Origin: Homoserinimonas sp044769865
GTDB taxonomy: Bacteria > Actinomycetota > Actinomycetes > Actinomycetales > Microbacteriaceae
Length of the DNA stretch: 64,000 nt
Reading direction: 5' to 3'
Assembly (NCBI RefSeq): GCF_044769865.1
Contig: NZ_JBIZWA010000002.1
Location: forward strand, 558,001 to 622,000
Positions 1 to 8,247 of this stretch are shown here, in pieces. The translations under genes were made by a program, and so were the position numbers. How positions within the stretch are numbered: the stretch's first letter is position 1; each line of letters opens with the position of its first letter. The notes under the pieces were generated by a model. It saw only the letters and a program-made list of their open reading frames with translations, did no database searches and was not told where the DNA came from.

Positions 1-1820
1 GTCTCGAGGTCGAGCGTCTCGCCGCGGTTGGTCTCGATGTTCTCAAGCGCGTCGGAGATGATCGTGAGGTTCCGCAGCCCGAGGAAGTCCATCTTGATGA
101 GGCCGAGGGACTCGCAGGCGGGATAGTCGAACTGCGTGACGATCTGGCCGTCCTGCTCCCGCTTCATGAGCGGGATGATGTCGATCAGCGGATCGCTCGA
201 CATGATGACGCCGGCGGCGTGCACGCCCCACTGGCGCTTGAGGTTCTCTAGGCCGAGCGCCGTGTCGAAGACGGTCTTGGCCTCGGGGTCGGTCTCGACG
301 ACCGCACGGATGTCTGCGGCCTCCTTGTAGCGAGGGTGCGCCTTGTCGAAGATGCCGGTGAGGGGGATGTCCTTGCCCATGATGGGCGGCGGCATCGCCT
401 TCGTCAGCTTCTCCCCCATGCCGAAGGGGAAGCCCAGCACGCGCGAGGAGTCCTTGAGCGCCTGCTTGGCCTTGATGGTGCCGTAGGTGACGATCTGCGC
501 GACGCGCTCGTCGCCATACTTCTCAGTCACATACTTGATGACCTCGCCGCGGCGACGGTCGTCGAAGTCGACGTCGAAGTCGGGCATCGACACACGGTCG
601 GGGTTCAGGAAGCGCTCGAAGATGAGGCCGTGCTTGAGGGGGTCGAGGTCTGTGATGCGCATTGCGTAGGCGACCATCGAGCCCGCACCGGAGCCACGCC
701 CGGGACCGACACGGATGCCGTTCTCCTTTGACCAGTTGATGAAGTCTGCAACGACGAGGAAGTAGCCGGGGAAGCCCATCTGGATGATGACCTGCTTCTC
801 GTACTCCGCCTGGCGCCGGACATCGTCGGGAATCCCACCCGGATAGCGGTAATGGAGCCCCTTCTCGACCTCCTTGGCGAACCACGTGTCTTCCGTCTCA
901 CCCTCGGGCACAGGGAAGCGCGGCATGTAGTTCGCCGACTCGTCGAACGCGACGTCGCAGCGCTCCGCGATCAGGAGCGTGTTGTCGCAGGCCTCGGGGT
1001 GGTCACGGAAGAGCGTACGCATCTGACTCGCCGACTTGAGGTAAAACTCGTCGGCGTCGAACTTGAAGCGCTTCGGGTCGTCGAGCGTCGTGCCCGACTG
1101 CACGCACAGGAGCGCCGCGTGGCTCGTCGCGTCGTGCGCGTGGGTGTAGTGGAGGTCATTCGTCGCGAGGAGCGGCAGACCCAGGTCTTTGGCGAGGCGA
1201 AGGAGGTCACTCATGATGCGCCGCTCGATGCCGAGGCCGTGGTCCATGATCTCGGCGAAGTAGTTCTCGCGGCCAAAGATGTCCCGGAAATCTGCAGCGG
1301 CCTTCACCGCCTCGTCGTACTGCCCAAGTCGAAGCCGTGTCTGCACCTCGCCACTCGGGCATCCCGTCGTGGCGATGAGCCCCTTGCCGTACTGCGAGAG
1401 CAGTTCGCGGTCCATCCGGGGCTTGAAGTAGTACCCCTCGAGCGAGGCCTTCGACGAGAGGCGGAAGAGGTTGTGCAGCCCCTCATTCGTCTCGCTGAGG
1501 AGTGTCATGTGCGTGTAGGCGCCCGCACCAGAGACGTCGTCGCCACCGCCGTCGCCCCACTTGATTCGGGTCTTGTCGCTGCGGTGGGTGCCGGGCGTGA
1601 GGTAGGCCTCGGTGCCGATGATGGGCTTGATTCCCGCCGCGGTCGCAGTCTTCCAGAAGTCGTAGGCGCCGAAGACGTTGCCATGGTCGGTCACCGCGAC
1701 AGCGGGCATCCCCTGTTCGACCGCCGCCTCGACGAGGGGCTTCACACGGGCCGCTCCATCCAGCATCGAATACTCGCTGTGCACGTGCAGGTGCACGAAG
1801 GAATCGCTGCTCGCGGGCAC
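1..1820 (-). CDS. dnaE: DNA polymerase III subunit alpha (replicative DnaE1), N-terminal part
   Basis: Catalytic subunit of the replicative polymerase. About 606 residues are present and the gene runs off the left edge. I chose the GTG at 1820 because GGAGAA lies a few bases upstream and the protein then opens directly into the PHP domain (FVHLHVHSEYSMLDGA, then AVTDHGNVFGAYDF). Farther in are the polymerase-core motifs GPGRGSGAGSMVAYAM and MPDFDVDFDDRRRGEVI; the latter carries the paired catalytic aspartates of the C-family. It is the last visible gene of the minus-strand run, 84 bases after the pseudouridine synthase. A second, error-prone paralogue (dnaE2) lies at 56.0-59.4 kb. The replicative assignment rests on the PHP and core sequence and on the housekeeping context. 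Confidence 0.95.
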   Translation of the reverse strand, partial: MPASSDSFVHLHVHSEYSMLDGAARVKPLVEAAVEQGMPAVAVTDHGNVFGAYDFWKTATAAGIKPIIGTEAYLTPGTHRSDKTRIKWGDGGGDDVSGAGAYTHMTLLSETNEGLHNLFRLSSKASLEGYYFKPRMDRELLSQYGKGLIATTGCPSGEVQTRLRLGQYDEAVKAAADFRDIFGRENYFAEIMDHGLGIERRIMSDLLRLAKDLGLPLLATNDLHYTHAHDATSHAALLCVQSGTTLDDPKRFKFDADEFYLKSASQMRTLFRDHPEACDNTLLIAERCDVAFDESANYMPRFPVPEGETEDTWFAKEVEKGLHYRYPGGIPDDVRRQAEYEKQVIIQMGFPGYFLVVADFINWSKENGIRVGPGRGSGAGSMVAYAMRITDLDPLKHGLIFERFLNPDRVSMPDFDVDFDDRRRGEVIKYVTEKYGDERVAQIVTYGTIKAKQALKDSSRVLGFPFGMGEKLTKAMPPPIMGKDIPLTGIFDKAHPRYKEAADIRAVVETDPEAKTVFDTALGLENLKRQWGVHAAGVIMSSDPLIDIIPLMKREQDGQIVTQFDYPACESLGLIKMDFLGLRNLTIISDALENIETNRGETLDLE

Positions 1821-1904
1821 TGCTTCTCCGTCTGGTTCAGGCGTCTGCTCGGGTGGTCTCCCAGTCTACGGCCGAGCACTGACGCCGCGGCCCAGCCGCT
1901 CCGA

Positions 1905-2825
1905 TCACGCGGAACGCAGCACGTCGAGAGCGTGTTGCAGGTCGGCCGGATACGTGGATTCGAACTCCACCGGCTCGCCGGTCGCCGGGTGACGGAAGCC
2001 AAGGCGCATGGCGTGGAGCCACTGGCGGGAGAGCTCGAGTCGCGCCGACAGCGTGGGGTCAGCGCCATACATGGCATCACCGACACAAGGATGCCGCTGC
2101 GCCGCCATGTGCACTCGGATCTGGTGTGTGCGCCCGGTCTCAAGGTGCACCTCGAGCAGCGACGCCGACGGGAAGGCCTCAAGCGTCTCATAGTGCGTGA
2201 CGGAATCCTTGCCACCTGCTACGACCGCGAACTTCCACGCGGAGGAGGGGTGCCGCCCGATGGGCGCATCGATCGTTCCCCTCAAAGGGTCAGGATGCCC
2301 CTGCACGACCGCGTGATAGACCTTGTCGACCTCGCGGTCGTGGAACGCGCGCTTGAGCTCCGAATACGCCCGCTCCGATTTGGCGACGACCATGAGGCCG
2401 CTCGTGCCGGCATCCAGCCGGTGGACGATGCCCGCGCGCTCGGCCGCCCCCGAGGTGGAGATGCGGTAGCCAGCACCCGCGAGGGCACCGAGCACGGTCG
2501 GTCCCGTCCACCCAACGGAGGGATGTGCGGCAACACCGACGGGCTTGTCGATCACGACGACGTCGTCGTCATCATGCACGATGCCGAAATCCGGCACGAG
2601 GGTCGGTTCGATCGTCGGGGCGGAGCGGGGCGTCCATTCGACCTCGAGCCAGGCATCCGCACGAAGCCGATCGGATTTTGCGACGGGCACGCCGTCGACC
2701 CGCACTCCTCCGGCCTCGACCACCTCGACCGCAAAGGTGCGCGAGAAGCCCATGAGCTTCGACAGGGCAGCGTCGACACGCTCCCCCGCGAGCCCGTCAG
2801 GTACCGGAAGGCTACGACTCTCCAT
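1905..2825 (-). CDS. rluD: RluA/RluD-family pseudouridine synthase
   Basis: Converts uridine to pseudouridine in RNA, most likely 23S rRNA. The protein has 306 residues. An N-terminal S4 RNA-binding domain covers roughly residues 12-75 (AGERVDAALSKLMGFSR). The catalytic RluA motif is HRLDAGTSGLMVVAKS near residue 135, whose Asp is the conserved nucleophile; RTHQIRVHMA follows in the C-terminal part. The order S4 then RluA fits the RluD subgroup. The start is 2 bases after the lspA stop, so the two genes are very probably co-transcribed and translationally coupled, the usual lspA-rluD order in Actinobacteria. Exact target positions cannot be read from the sequence. Confidence 0.93.
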   Translation of the reverse strand: MESRSLPVPDGLAGERVDAALSKLMGFSRTFAVEVVEAGGVRVDGVPVAKSDRLRADAWLEVEWTPRSAPTIEPTLVPDFGIVHDDDDVVVIDKPVGVAAHPSVGWTGPTVLGALAGAGYRISTSGAAERAGIVHRLDAGTSGLMVVAKSERAYSELKRAFHDREVDKVYHAVVQGHPDPLRGTIDAPIGRHPSSAWKFAVVAGGKDSVTHYETLEAFPSASLLEVHLETGRTHQIRVHMAAQRHPCVGDAMYGADPTLSARLELSRQWLHAMRLGFRHPATGEPVEFESTYPADLQHALDVLRSA

Positions 2826-2827
2826 GA

Positions 2828-3454
2828 TCAGTCGCGCTCGCCTTCCGCGGCGGCGTCAATGTCATTGCCCGGCTTCGATTCGGCAATCTCGCGCGTGCCA
2901 TCGAGCCGGATGCCACGCAGCGTCAGGATCACGAAGAGCCCCATGCTCGACACGATGAAGATGTCGGCGATGTTGAAGATGGCGGGGAAGCCCCAGACCT
3001 CGATGAAGTCGATCACGTGGCCCATGCCGAAGGATGGCTCCCTGAAGAGCCGGTCAGTGAGGTTGCCGAGCACTCCCCCGAGAAGCATCCCGAACACGAG
3101 GGCCCAGCTGAGGGCCCGGATGCGCCGGGCGAAGACCACGATCACGACCGTGACGACCGCGGCGGCGATCGAGAAGATCCAGGTCGACCCGCTCGCCAGC
3201 GAGAAGGCAGCGCCGGGATTGCGAACGAAGGTGAAATGCAACAGGTCGCCGAGCACGGGCACGCTCGCACGCTCGGTCAGGGTCGAAACGACCCATGCCT
3301 TGCTGAGCTGGTCTGCACCGTAGACGAGAAGAGCGGTGCAGACCAGCGCGGCGATGGCCTTGAGGCTCAGGCGGGACTGACGAGAGGGAGCGGCCGACTC
3401 AGTTGCCGACAAAGCCCTGGTAGCTGGCGGGCGGCTGGTTGGCCGGCACGCCAT
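2828..3454 (-). CDS. lspA: Lipoprotein signal peptidase (signal peptidase II)
   Basis: Membrane aspartyl protease that removes signal peptides from prolipoproteins after lipidation. Four hydrophobic segments are visible. Both catalytic-Asp motifs are present: NPGAAFSL then GNLTDRLF, and FNIADIFIV. The C-terminus is a charged tail. The longest frame starts at ATG 3454 and overlaps the divIVA stop by 56 bases. The first 30 or so residues (Pro, Ser and Arg rich) are not typical of the family, so a TTG at 3412, just before the divIVA stop and behind an AGGG, is a plausible real start. It lies directly downstream of divIVA and upstream of rluD. The family is certain; the start is not. Confidence 0.93.
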   Translation of the reverse strand: MACRPTSRPPATRALSATESAAPSRQSRLSLKAIAALVCTALLVYGADQLSKAWVVSTLTERASVPVLGDLLHFTFVRNPGAAFSLASGSTWIFSIAAAVVTVVIVVFARRIRALSWALVFGMLLGGVLGNLTDRLFREPSFGMGHVIDFIEVWGFPAIFNIADIFIVSSMGLFVILTLRGIRLDGTREIAESKPGNDIDAAAEGERD

Positions 3455-4127
3455 AGTCGCCGCCGAAGTCGCCCGATGCCTGCGAAGCGTTTGCTCCCGT
3501 GTTCACGGCGTCGACGGACTCGAGCTCACGCAGCTGGCCCTCGATGTAGCCCTTGAGGTTGCTGCGGTAGTCACGCTCGAAGGAACGGAGCTCCTCGATC
3601 TGCGACTCGAGCGCCGTGCGCTGCTGCTCGAGCTCGGTGACCTTGCGGCCGTGCTCAGCTTCGGCCTCGGAGATGAGGCGCGCTGCGGTCGACTGGCCCT
3701 CGGCGATGAGCGCATCCCGCTTCTCGATGCCCTCTCGGACGTGCTCCTCGTGCAGGCGGCGAGCCAGCTGGAGGAGGTTGTTGGTGCTGCCGGTCTCATC
3801 GAACGCGGGGGCAGCCTCGGCCGCGGGGGCCGCAGGTGCAGCCGCGACGGGTGCGACGGGCTCGGGAGCAGGCGCAGCGACCGGCTCCGTGTAGCTCGGC
3901 GCAGCCGCAGCAGCCTGCTGCTCGCCACCACCGCTGCGCTGAAGCTCAGAGATGCGCGACTCGCTTGCGACGAGGCGCTGGCGCAGCTCCTCGTTCTCCT
4001 GATTGAGGCGACGAAGCTCGACGACGACCTCGTCGAGGAAGTCATCCACCTCGTCCTGGTCGTAGCCCTCGCGGAACTTGGTCGGCTGGAACCGCTTGTT
4101 GACTACGTCTTCAGGCGTAAGGGCCAT
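3399..4127 (-). CDS. divIVA: DivIVA/Wag31 polar-growth protein
   Basis: Coiled-coil protein that marks curved membrane at poles and septum and organises polar wall growth in Actinobacteria. The protein has 242 residues from ATG 4127. This start is preferred over the GTG at 4136 because AGAGGTG sits 6 bases before the ATG and the family begins MALTPEDVVNKRF. The N-terminal DivIVA domain covers residues 1-65 (FREGYDQDEVDDFLDEVV). A Pro/Ala/Glu-rich linker follows (about 75-130), then a second long coiled coil (about 135-215) and a short Gly/Asn-rich tail. It follows sepF and yggT, the standard actinobacterial order. Confidence 0.96.
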   Translation of the reverse strand: MALTPEDVVNKRFQPTKFREGYDQDEVDDFLDEVVVELRRLNQENEELRQRLVASESRISELQRSGGGEQQAAAAAPSYTEPVAAPAPEPVAPVAAAPAAPAAEAAPAFDETGSTNNLLQLARRLHEEHVREGIEKRDALIAEGQSTAARLISEAEAEHGRKVTELEQQRTALESQIEELRSFERDYRSNLKGYIEGQLRELESVDAVNTGANASQASGDFGGDYGVPANQPPASYQGFVGN

Positions 4128-4243
4128 TCTCGTCACCTCTGAAAATTCTCTTGTCGATCGACAGTGCCGTCGAGCGTGAACGCTATCAGTGCCTGCTGTC
4201 CACCCACTGGGCTGACCGAAGGGCGCAGCGGACGCTCACTAGA

Positions 4244-4555
4244 TTACAGGTAAGCCGCCAATTGGCGACCCCATGAGACGACATAGAGCAACACCAACAC
4301 CACGAGCATCACGATGCTCCAGGCGAAATCAAGCGAGATGCCGCCGAAGCGCACGGGAGGCACGAGCCGCCGAGTGAAGAGCACCGGTGGATCCGTCAGC
4401 GTGTAGACGCCCTCGGCGACCACGAGTAGCGCGCCGGATGGCCGCCACCGAGGGGAGAACACGGTCACGAGCTCGAGCACGAACCGCGCCCACATCACGA
4501 GGAAATAGACGAAGAGCGCCACATAGGCGATTGTGAGCAGAACGACGAGGATCAT
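4244..4555 (-). CDS. YggT family membrane protein
   Basis: Small integral membrane protein of the YggT family, encoded between sepF and divIVA as in most Gram-positive dcw clusters; its molecular role is unsettled. From ATG 4555 it has 103 residues, with a first membrane helix near residues 1-25 (MILVVLLTIAYVALF), a loop with DPPVLFTRRLVPP, and a second helix near the C-terminus (SIVMLVVLVLLYVVSW). An upstream ATG at 4600 would add 15 non-family residues. AGGTGG lies just before 4555. Intergenic spacing to sepF is about 140 bases and to divIVA about 115, so it may be less tightly coupled than its neighbours. Confidence 0.85.
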   Translation of the reverse strand: MILVVLLTIAYVALFVYFLVMWARFVLELVTVFSPRWRPSGALLVVAEGVYTLTDPPVLFTRRLVPPVRFGGISLDFAWSIVMLVVLVLLYVVSWGRQLAAYL

Positions 4556-4663
4556 GGACCACCTGGGGATGCAAAGGAAGGGCCCGCCCCGCTCCATCAC
4601 CGCGCAAGGGCGGCCCGGGAGTCAGGATGCGACGGGGCGCGAAGCCCGACGGGCGGAACGTCG

Positions 4664-4688
4664 CGCGGCAATTCTATTGCCGTAGCGA
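4664..4688. other. Short perfect hairpin between sepF and yggT
   Basis: CGGCAAT, loop TCT, then ATTGCCG form a 7-bp perfect stem. It extends with partly paired TCGC and GCGA arms outside a small internal gap. It lies just after the sepF stop on the minus strand. There is no T-run, so an intrinsic terminator is not supported. It could be an mRNA end-processing or stabilising hairpin, or chance. Confidence 0.35.
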
Positions 4689-4692
4689 GCGC

Positions 4693-5184
4693 CTACTGCT
4701 GGCCGTACAGCGCCTCTGCGTCGTCACTGTGCCCCTGGTCACCACTGACGGCGACGTGGGCGGGCGACAGCAGGAAGACCTTCGAGGTCACGCGCTCGAT
4801 CTTGCCGTAGAGGCCCTGCGAGAGGCCGCTGGCGAAGTCGACGAGACGACGGGCATCCGGCTCGCTCATCTGAGACAGGTTGATGATGACCGGGATGCCC
4901 TCGCGGAAGCTCTCTGCGATGACCTGGGCGTCCTTGTACTGGCGGGGGTGGACAGTGAGGATCTCGTTCATTTCAGTGGGTCCCACCACTCGAGCGGGCG
5001 CTGCGCGACGAAGAGGCGTCACGGGCGCACGCTGGGCTGAATTCTGGGCAGGAACAGGAGCGGGCGCCGGGGCGGCGTGCTGCTGGACCGGGGCAGGCGC
5101 AGCGTTGGCCGGCTGCTCTTCGTAGTCGAATTCCTCATCGGCAAGGCCGAGGTACACCATCGTCTTGCGAAGTGGATTAGCCAT
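4693..5184 (-). CDS. sepF: Cell division protein SepF
   Basis: Membrane anchor for FtsZ and, in Actinobacteria that lack FtsA, the main Z-ring tether. From ATG 5184 it has 163 residues. AGGAGG sits about 10 bases upstream, and the protein then starts MANPLRKTMVYLGLADEE, the N-terminal amphipathic membrane-binding segment. A Pro/Ala/Gln linker (about residues 22-58) leads to the globular SepF core (residues 70-150) with ILTVHPRQYKDAQVIAESF and VIINLSQMSEPDARRLVDF. It follows the YggS-like gene closely and lies two genes after ftsZ, consistent with co-expression with its partner. ftsA is absent from this cluster, as expected. Confidence 0.95.
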   Translation of the reverse strand: MANPLRKTMVYLGLADEEFDYEEQPANAAPAPVQQHAAPAPAPVPAQNSAQRAPVTPLRRAAPARVVGPTEMNEILTVHPRQYKDAQVIAESFREGIPVIINLSQMSEPDARRLVDFASGLSQGLYGKIERVTSKVFLLSPAHVAVSGDQGHSDDAEALYGQQ

Positions 5185-5225
5185 TGGTTCTGAGCCTCCT
5201 GGTCGTTGCGTGTCTCGTCTTGACA

Positions 5226-5933
5226 TTAACCCGGCGTCGGCCGGTTTCCCGTGATTGCCGTGCCGATCCTGAGGTGTGTCGCGCCCTCGCGAATGGCGGC
5301 GGCATGGTCGTGCGACATGCCCGCAGAGATCGCATCGGCGTGGGGCGCGAGCCGCCGCACCCGCTCCGAGGCCTCACGCACCCGCGCGAATGCCGAGGCG
5401 GGATCCTCATCGAGGGGAGCCACTGCCATGACACCGCGCAGGCGCAAGGCCTTGCTCTCGAGGACCCTCTCGACCAGGGCCTCGAGCTCGGGTTCCGCGA
5501 CGCCACCGCGGCCGGGGTCGTCGGTCAGGTTGAGCTGCACGAAACACTCCACGACACGGCCATCGTCGCGCGAGAGCGCATCGACCAGCGACTCGCGATC
5601 GACGGAGTGAATGACATCCGCGTACTGGCGCACTGCTTTTGCCTTCTTGCCCTGCAGCTGCCCGACGAAATGCCAGCGAAGGCCCGCGTCGCCGAGTTCG
5701 GCGAACTTCTCCTGCGCCTCCTGGTGCCGGTTCTCCCCCACGTCGCGCACACCGAGCTGCGAGAGCTGCCGCATGAGCGAGACGGGGTGGAACTTCGTGA
5801 CGACGATGAGCGTGATGTCATCGGCGCTGCGACCGGCGGATGCCGCGGCATCCGCGATTCCAGACCGCACCGCCTCGAGACGCTCGGCGAGCCGAGGGTC
5901 TGGAGTCGATGACAGTGGGTCGGAAGCCGTCAC
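5226..5933 (-). CDS. YggS/YBL036C family PLP-binding homeostasis protein
   Basis: Single-domain alanine-racemase-fold protein that binds pyridoxal phosphate and buffers PLP and amino-acid pools; it has no known catalytic reaction. It has 235 residues, the usual family length. The PLP lysine is in ITLIVVTKFHP near residue 48, and the family signature HFVGQLQGKKAKAV and the late GMSHDHAAAIREGATHLRIG are present. The start overlaps the ftsZ stop by 4 bases (ATGA). In many actinobacterial clusters a YfiH/PgeF gene lies between ftsZ and this gene; here it is missing and the two genes abut. Confidence 0.92.
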   Translation of the reverse strand: MTASDPLSSTPDPRLAERLEAVRSGIADAAASAGRSADDITLIVVTKFHPVSLMRQLSQLGVRDVGENRHQEAQEKFAELGDAGLRWHFVGQLQGKKAKAVRQYADVIHSVDRESLVDALSRDDGRVVECFVQLNLTDDPGRGGVAEPELEALVERVLESKALRLRGVMAVAPLDEDPASAFARVREASERVRRLAPHADAISAGMSHDHAAAIREGATHLRIGTAITGNRPTPG

Positions 5934-7096
5934 TTCAGGAAGTCGGGAATGTCGAGACTGTCGTTGTTGTCGTCGAACACCGGGTCGCTGGGCGCCTTGG
6001 GGAGTTCCGGCTCAGCGGACCAGTTCGAAGACGAGGAGCCCTCCCGCTCGGATGAAGACGAGGACGAAGACGAATCGGCAGCAGGGGCCGAATCATCGGA
6101 GGACGGGTCGACGAAGTTCGAGCGGTGGCCCTGCCGCTTGATGACGGGCTCTCCCCCGTCGAAGCCGGCCGCGATGACCGTGACGCGAACCTCGTCACCG
6201 AGCGTGTCGTCGATGACGGCACCGAAGATGATGTTGGCCTCGGGGTGCACGGCCTCCTGCACGAGCTTCGCGGCGTCGTTGATCTCGAAGATGCCGAGGT
6301 TGGAACCACCCTGCACAGAGAGCAGCACACCGTGGGCACCATCGATGCTCGCCTCGAGCAGCGGGGACGCGACTGCGAGCTCGGCGGCCTTGATGGCCCG
6401 ATCGGCACCCCGAGAGGAGCCGATGCCCATGAGCGCCGACCCGGCACCCTGCATGACCGACTTGACGTCGGCGAAGTCGAGGTTGATGAGGCCGGGGGTC
6501 GTGATGAGGTCGGTGATGCCCTGGACACCCGCGAGGAGCACCTGGTCTGCCGTCGCGAATGCCTCGAGGAAGCTGATGCCGCGGTCGCTGATCTCGAGCA
6601 GGCGGTCGTTGGGCACGACGATGAGCGTGTCGACCTCGCTCTTGAGCGCGGCGATGCCGAGCTCGGCCTGGGCCGCGCGGCGCTTGCCCTCGAAGCCGAA
6701 GGGGCGGGTCACGACACCGATGGTCAGCGCACCGATCGACTTGGCGATGCGTGCGACGACGGGCGCGCCACCCGTGCCAGTGCCGCCACCCTCACCCGCC
6801 GTGACGAAGACCATGTCGGCGCCCGCGAGGGCCTCCTCGATCTCGTCGGCGTGGTCCTCCGCTGCGCGGCGACCCACCTCAGGGTCGGCACCCGCGCCGA
6901 GGCCGCGAGTCAGTTCGCGGCCGACGTCGAGCTTGACGTCGGCGTCGCTCATGAGGAGAGCCTGCGCGTCGGTGTTGATGGCGATGAATTCGACTCCGCG
7001 GAGCCCAAGCTCGATCATGCGGTTCACCGCATTCACGCCGCCGCCGCCGATGCCGACGACCTTGATCACGGCGAGGTAGTTCTGGTTTGTTGACAC
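5930..7096 (-). CDS. ftsZ: Cell division protein FtsZ
   Basis: Tubulin-like GTPase that forms the Z ring. It has 388 residues. The tubulin signature GGGTGTG is at residues 103-109, with VGIGGGGVNAVNRM near residue 14 and the T7-loop region FADVKSVM near 212. After the core (about residue 318) there is a Ser/Asp/Glu-rich linker with runs of serine, ending in the conserved tail SLDIPDFLK that binds SepF and other partners. The start is a GTG behind GCGGAGG. The 158-base gap to ftsQ contains AT-rich sequence and a possible regulator site, so ftsZ probably has its own promoter in addition to read-through. Confidence 0.98.
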   Translation of the reverse strand: MSTNQNYLAVIKVVGIGGGGVNAVNRMIELGLRGVEFIAINTDAQALLMSDADVKLDVGRELTRGLGAGADPEVGRRAAEDHADEIEEALAGADMVFVTAGEGGGTGTGGAPVVARIAKSIGALTIGVVTRPFGFEGKRRAAQAELGIAALKSEVDTLIVVPNDRLLEISDRGISFLEAFATADQVLLAGVQGITDLITTPGLINLDFADVKSVMQGAGSALMGIGSSRGADRAIKAAELAVASPLLEASIDGAHGVLLSVQGGSNLGIFEINDAAKLVQEAVHPEANIIFGAVIDDTLGDEVRVTVIAAGFDGGEPVIKRQGHRSNFVDPSSDDSAPAADSSSSSSSSEREGSSSSNWSAEPELPKAPSDPVFDDNNDSLDIPDFLK

Positions 7097-7113
7097 GTCC
7101 GGCCTCCGCTGGG

Positions 7114-7126
7114 AACTTTCAACCTC
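7114..7126. promoter_or_regulatory. Possible MerR/FtsR-type site in the ftsZ leader
   Basis: AACTTTCAACCTC, 18-30 bases before the ftsZ start codon. Its first ten bases, AACTTTCAAC, also form the left arm of the inverted repeat in front of the MerR gene at 37.7-38.2 kb, and the CAACCTC part matches the other arm. A further AACTTTAA lies upstream on the minus strand, near 7137-7144. FtsR, a MerR protein whose likely orthologue is encoded at 38.4-39.2 kb, is known in Corynebacterium to activate ftsZ. The binding itself is inferred. Confidence 0.45.
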
Positions 7127-7180
7127 TACTAGAAGCTTAAAGTTATGCTCAGTATGTATTTCCTGACTGTGACGCTATGC
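7127..7180 (-). promoter_or_regulatory. AT-rich putative ftsZ promoter
   Basis: The ftsQ-ftsZ gap has an AT-rich island in an otherwise GC-rich run. On the minus strand it reads AATACATACTGAGCATAACT, offering TANNNT-like -10 candidates (TACTGA, TAACTT). No convincing -35 is visible. A dedicated ftsZ promoter in this gap is common in Actinobacteria; the exact start point cannot be fixed from sequence. Confidence 0.4.
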
Positions 7181-7254
7181 GCGTCGCGTGCCGCTTTCCC
7201 TCACTCGCGGGGCGTGTCGCGAAAAGAAGGGTGAAACTTGCAGGAACCGGGTCG

Positions 7255-8247
7255 TCAGAGCGGGCGCACGACGGCGCTGAGGGGTGCCGTCACATCGAAC
7301 TCGACCGAGGCGCCGGGGTCGTGCGCCGCCATGAGTCGCTCCAGGACGCGCGCCTTCAGCTCCGAACGGTCGGCACTCCCCCAAACAATGCGCTGGCCCA
7401 CGCCCGAAAGCTTGAGGGTCACATCGTCCATCGTCGTCGCCGATACCTGGTCGACCTGCGGCAGCAGTGGGTCGGGCAAGGCGAGGAGCACCTCGATGAT
7501 GGCGTCGAAGACGTCATCACCGATCTCCCCCTCCTCCACCTCCACGAGCGGCACACCGGCCGGTCGAGCCTCGGTGCGCTCGATCTCCACGCCTGCAGGG
7601 TCGACCAGCACGTAGCCATCCGATGTCATGACGGATGCCACGGGCTGACGTTCGACGACATGGATCACGAGGGTGTGTGGCGGGACCGCCTCGGTCACGT
7701 AACTGCGGATGAGCGGAAACTCGGACAGGTCGTCCGTGAGCTTGTCGAAGTCGAGGAGCGCGAGGGGCGTGCCGAGTTGGGAATCGACCGCTTCAGTCAG
7801 CTGCTCGGCATCAAGGCGGGCCGTGCCGGTCACCCTGATCTCCTGCAGCGCGAGCAGCGGCGAATACACGGCGACGGCGATGAGCGTGGCGAACACCGTG
7901 ACGACACCGCTTGCCGTGATCCATGCCATGCGCCGGTTTCGAGCGCGGCGCGTGAAACGCCGCACTTCCGAACGCTCGAATCGCCGCCGTTCGGCCGCGG
8001 CCTTCCGTGCGTCGCGGCGAGCCGCACGCGCGCTGGCCTTCGCCTCCTTCGCGGCGATTTCTGCCTCACTCGGCTCACGGCGCTGTCGCTTCTGCTTGGT
8101 AGGACGCGGCTCGCGCGGGGCTCGCTCTTGGCGCTTCGGGAGACTCGGCAGCTTTCCGACCCGCGCCCTCACTGCGTGCCGGGGTTCCGTGTCCTCCTCC
8201 ACGGGAGGAGCGGACGGGCGCGGATCGAAACCGTCAGGCCGTTTCAT
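7255..8247 (-). CDS. ftsQ: Cell division protein FtsQ (DivIB)
   Basis: Bitopic divisome protein that links FtsL and FtsB to FtsW and FtsI. From ATG 8247 (MKRPDGFDPRPS) it has 330 residues; a start at 8277 would add ten residues. The N-terminal cytoplasmic tail is long, basic and Ala/Arg/Glu-rich (about residues 1-120). A single membrane helix follows (ITASGVVTVFATLIAVAVYS). The extracytoplasmic POTRA domain begins ALQEIRVTGTARLDAEQL, and the FtsQ domain carries VIHVVERQPVASV. It overlaps the murC stop by 14 bases. The long basic tail is typical of actinobacterial FtsQ. Confidence 0.93.
   Translation of the reverse strand: MKRPDGFDPRPSAPPVEEDTEPRHAVRARVGKLPSLPKRQERAPREPRPTKQKRQRREPSEAEIAAKEAKASARAARRDARKAAAERRRFERSEVRRFTRRARNRRMAWITASGVVTVFATLIAVAVYSPLLALQEIRVTGTARLDAEQLTEAVDSQLGTPLALLDFDKLTDDLSEFPLIRSYVTEAVPPHTLVIHVVERQPVASVMTSDGYVLVDPAGVEIERTEARPAGVPLVEVEEGEIGDDVFDAIIEVLLALPDPLLPQVDQVSATTMDDVTLKLSGVGQRIVWGSADRSELKARVLERLMAAHDPGASVEFDVTAPLSAVVRPL

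Noticed and set aside
852..3323. Plus-strand open frame of 823 codons opposite dnaE, rluD and lspA
   Set aside because: It is the antisense shadow of GC-rich minus-strand genes with clear family motifs; its own translation is Arg/Glu/His-rich and shows no family.
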